DNA of 5,748 nt, taken from NCBI GenBank assembly GCA_900543945.1, contig UQTN01000120.1, forward strand, positions 1-5,748. Direction: 5' to 3'. The position numbers and the translations under genes are program-made. Below the pieces are notes generated by a model. It was not told the origin of the DNA. It searched no databases and saw nothing but the letters and a program-made list of their open reading frames with translations. Of the stretch, positions 5,694-5,748 are shown piece after piece. Positions within the stretch are counted from its first letter, which is position 1, and each line of letters opens with the position of its first letter. The DNA is from an uncultured Collinsella sp. Lineage in GTDB: Bacteria; Actinomycetota; Coriobacteriia; Coriobacteriales; Coriobacteriaceae.

Positions 5694-5714
5694 CCTCCCG
5701 GGGCGGACCGGAGG
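5694..5714 (+). promoter_or_regulatory. Hairpin enclosing a GGAGG sequence at the right edge
   Basis: CCTCC (5694-5698) pairs with GGAGG (5710-5714), and after a bulged C5699 the next GG (5700-5701) pairs with CC (5708-5709), leaving a 6-base loop. GGAGG is a perfect Shine-Dalgarno core, so the hairpin would hide it. The only close ATG (5717) is two bases downstream, too near for normal use, so a regulatory role is doubtful. Confidence 0.25.
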
Positions 5715-5748
5715 GCATGAAGTTTGCTGCTCTACAGTCCTGCGCAAG

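Larger units (their letters stand above)
5160..5748. other. Gene-free region, about 590 bp, of unknown nature
   Basis: I see no convincing protein gene on either strand. Open frames here (for example 5085-5453 and 5365-5655 on the minus strand, 5402-5689 on the plus strand) overlap one another, have no ribosome binding site and no recognisable motifs. The base composition is more mixed than in the genes, with A/T tracts at 5297-5303, 5351-5356 and 5456-5461. TGCAAAAAA occurs twice, 54 bases apart (5294 and 5348). Several small hairpins are present. It could be a decayed gene, a long regulatory leader for a gene to the right, or a family of intergenic repeat. At the extreme right, ATG 5717 opens a frame (MKFAALQSCA) running off the end. 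The nearby GGAGG (5710-5714) is only two bases from that ATG and is paired in a hairpin, so I do not call a gene. Confidence 0.5.

Overview
The window looks like chromosomal DNA of a high-GC Gram-positive bacterium. My best guess is a gut actinobacterium of the Coriobacteriia, Collinsella-like. That rests on the GC-rich coding sequence, strong GC bias at third codon positions, purine-rich Shine-Dalgarno sites, and the general look of the proteins. It is an inference from style; no marker gene is present. There are four complete protein genes and one 5'-truncated gene. I see no rRNA, tRNA, CRISPR array or transposase.

Layout. (1) Bases 2-235 hold the Ala/Pro-rich C-terminal tail of a plus-strand gene that begins outside the window, closed by a strong intrinsic terminator (243-280). 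(2) Bases 281-430 are a leader with a perfect 12-bp palindrome and a small hairpin just before a good ribosome binding site. (3) Bases 431-1568 are a two-gene plus-strand unit of small membrane proteins with overlapping ends: a zinc-ribbon/DUF4234 protein and a DUF2752 protein. (4) Bases 1569-1674 are a convergent intergenic region dominated by a perfect 17-bp-stem hairpin that can serve both sides. (5) Bases 1675-3138, minus strand, encode an M20D-type metallo-amidohydrolase with an unusual charged helical C-terminal tail. (6) Bases 3139-3450 are a divergent intergenic region built around a perfect 30-bp inverted repeat with an 84-bp centre, resembling a REPIN-type or other short mobile repeat. 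(7) Bases 3451-5088, plus strand, encode a YtcJ-like amidohydrolase (Amidohydro_3 family), followed by a terminator. (8) Bases 5160-5748 contain no convincing gene, only weak hairpins and A/T tracts.

How the genes fit together. The two hydrolases are divergently arranged around one intergenic region and both belong to metal-dependent C-N hydrolase families. They could act in a common scavenging pathway for amide- or acyl-linked compounds, but the substrates cannot be read from sequence. The zinc-ribbon/DUF4234 and DUF2752 pair is probably co-transcribed and membrane-located; its function is unknown. I found no convincing new defence, mobile or regulatory system. The items most worth following up are the 30-bp inverted repeat, the M20 C-terminal tail, and the gene-free 590-bp right end.
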